Translations under genes and position numbers: made by a program
Notes under the pieces: generated by a model
Told to the model about the DNA's origin: nothing
Database searches by the model: none
Seen by the model: only the letters and a program-made list of their open reading frames with translations
Shown here: positions 63,936 through 64,000 of the stretch, in pieces
How positions within the stretch are numbered: position 1 is the first letter of the stretch
Layout of the letters: each line of letters opens with the position of its first letter
NCBI RefSeq assembly: GCF_002585305.1
Contig: NZ_NUNF01000078.1
Span: 5,510-69,509, forward strand
Origin: Bacillus sp. AFS037270
Lineage (GTDB): Bacteria; Bacillota; Bacilli; Bacillales_B; DSM-18226
DNA length: 64,000 nucleotides
Direction of reading: 5' to 3'

Positions 63936-64000
63936 ACTTTTCATGGTTTAGGAAATTATAAAATTTTCGCTTGTGGATAACTGTTAATAAAAGGACTGTC

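Overview
The window is a low-GC Firmicute chromosome segment, most like a soil or plant-associated Bacillus/Neobacillus-type Bacillaceae. The evidence is AGGAGG-type ribosome binding sites, frequent TTG/GTG starts, strong hairpin plus T-run terminators, CcpA-type cre sites, a CitST/CitM-like set and a glycine riboswitch. It has about 50 protein genes and no rRNA, tRNA, CRISPR array or insertion sequence. Gene-family calls come from motif recognition by eye; no database search was run.

Region by region. (1) 1-2.8 kb: end of a membrane protein gene, larC (nickel-pincer cofactor) and an orphan sporulation-type sensor kinase. (2) 3.0-9.3 kb: a six-gene aromatic ring-cleavage operon (extradiol dioxygenase, alpha/beta hydrolase, FAH-family enzyme, cyclase-family hydrolase, FAD monooxygenase, MFS importer). 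Its gene content resembles the flavonoid-degrading fde set of Herbaspirillum. (3) 9.6-40.7 kb: a 31-kb glycoside catabolic island. It holds four separate alpha/beta pairs resembling C-glycoside deglycosidases (TIM-barrel alpha plus DUF6379-type beta), two Gfo/Idh/MocA oxidoreductases each next to a sugar isomerase-like TIM barrel, glycosidases (GH3, GH35-like, GH43, GH106-like), a carboxylesterase, a ROK kinase, a GPH symporter, an orphan solute-binding lipoprotein, an MFS transporter and three AraC-type regulators, one fused to an apparently inactive GH39 domain. (4) 40.9-51.6 kb: housekeeping and accessory genes: nitrilase-family hydrolase with a GNAT gene remnant, holin-like protein, short FtsH-like protease, riboswitch-controlled amino-acid permease, L,D-transpeptidase, and a MarR-EmrA-EmrB efflux operon. 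(5) 51.9-59.1 kb: a 790-residue protein with two isoprenyl-synthase-like halves, then citS-citT-citM and an AEC transporter. (6) 59.2-60.2 kb: nineteen 52-bp tandem repeats, each encoding a hairpin. (7) 60.3-63.9 kb: MFS transporter, low-molecular-weight tyrosine phosphatase and a PabB-PabC fusion.

The central proposal is that regions 2 and 3 form one system for plant C- and O-glycosides, probably flavonoids. Glycosides would enter intact, because none of the glycosidases has a signal peptide. O-linked sugars and acyl groups would be trimmed inside the cell. A C-linked sugar would be oxidised at C3 by a Gfo/Idh/MocA enzyme and released by a deglycosidase pair, and the aglycone ring could then be opened by the region 2 enzymes. 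Five transcription units of the island, including all four deglycosidase pairs, share a TAAGCG-type operator placed just downstream of a -10-like hexamer, which ties them into one regulon.
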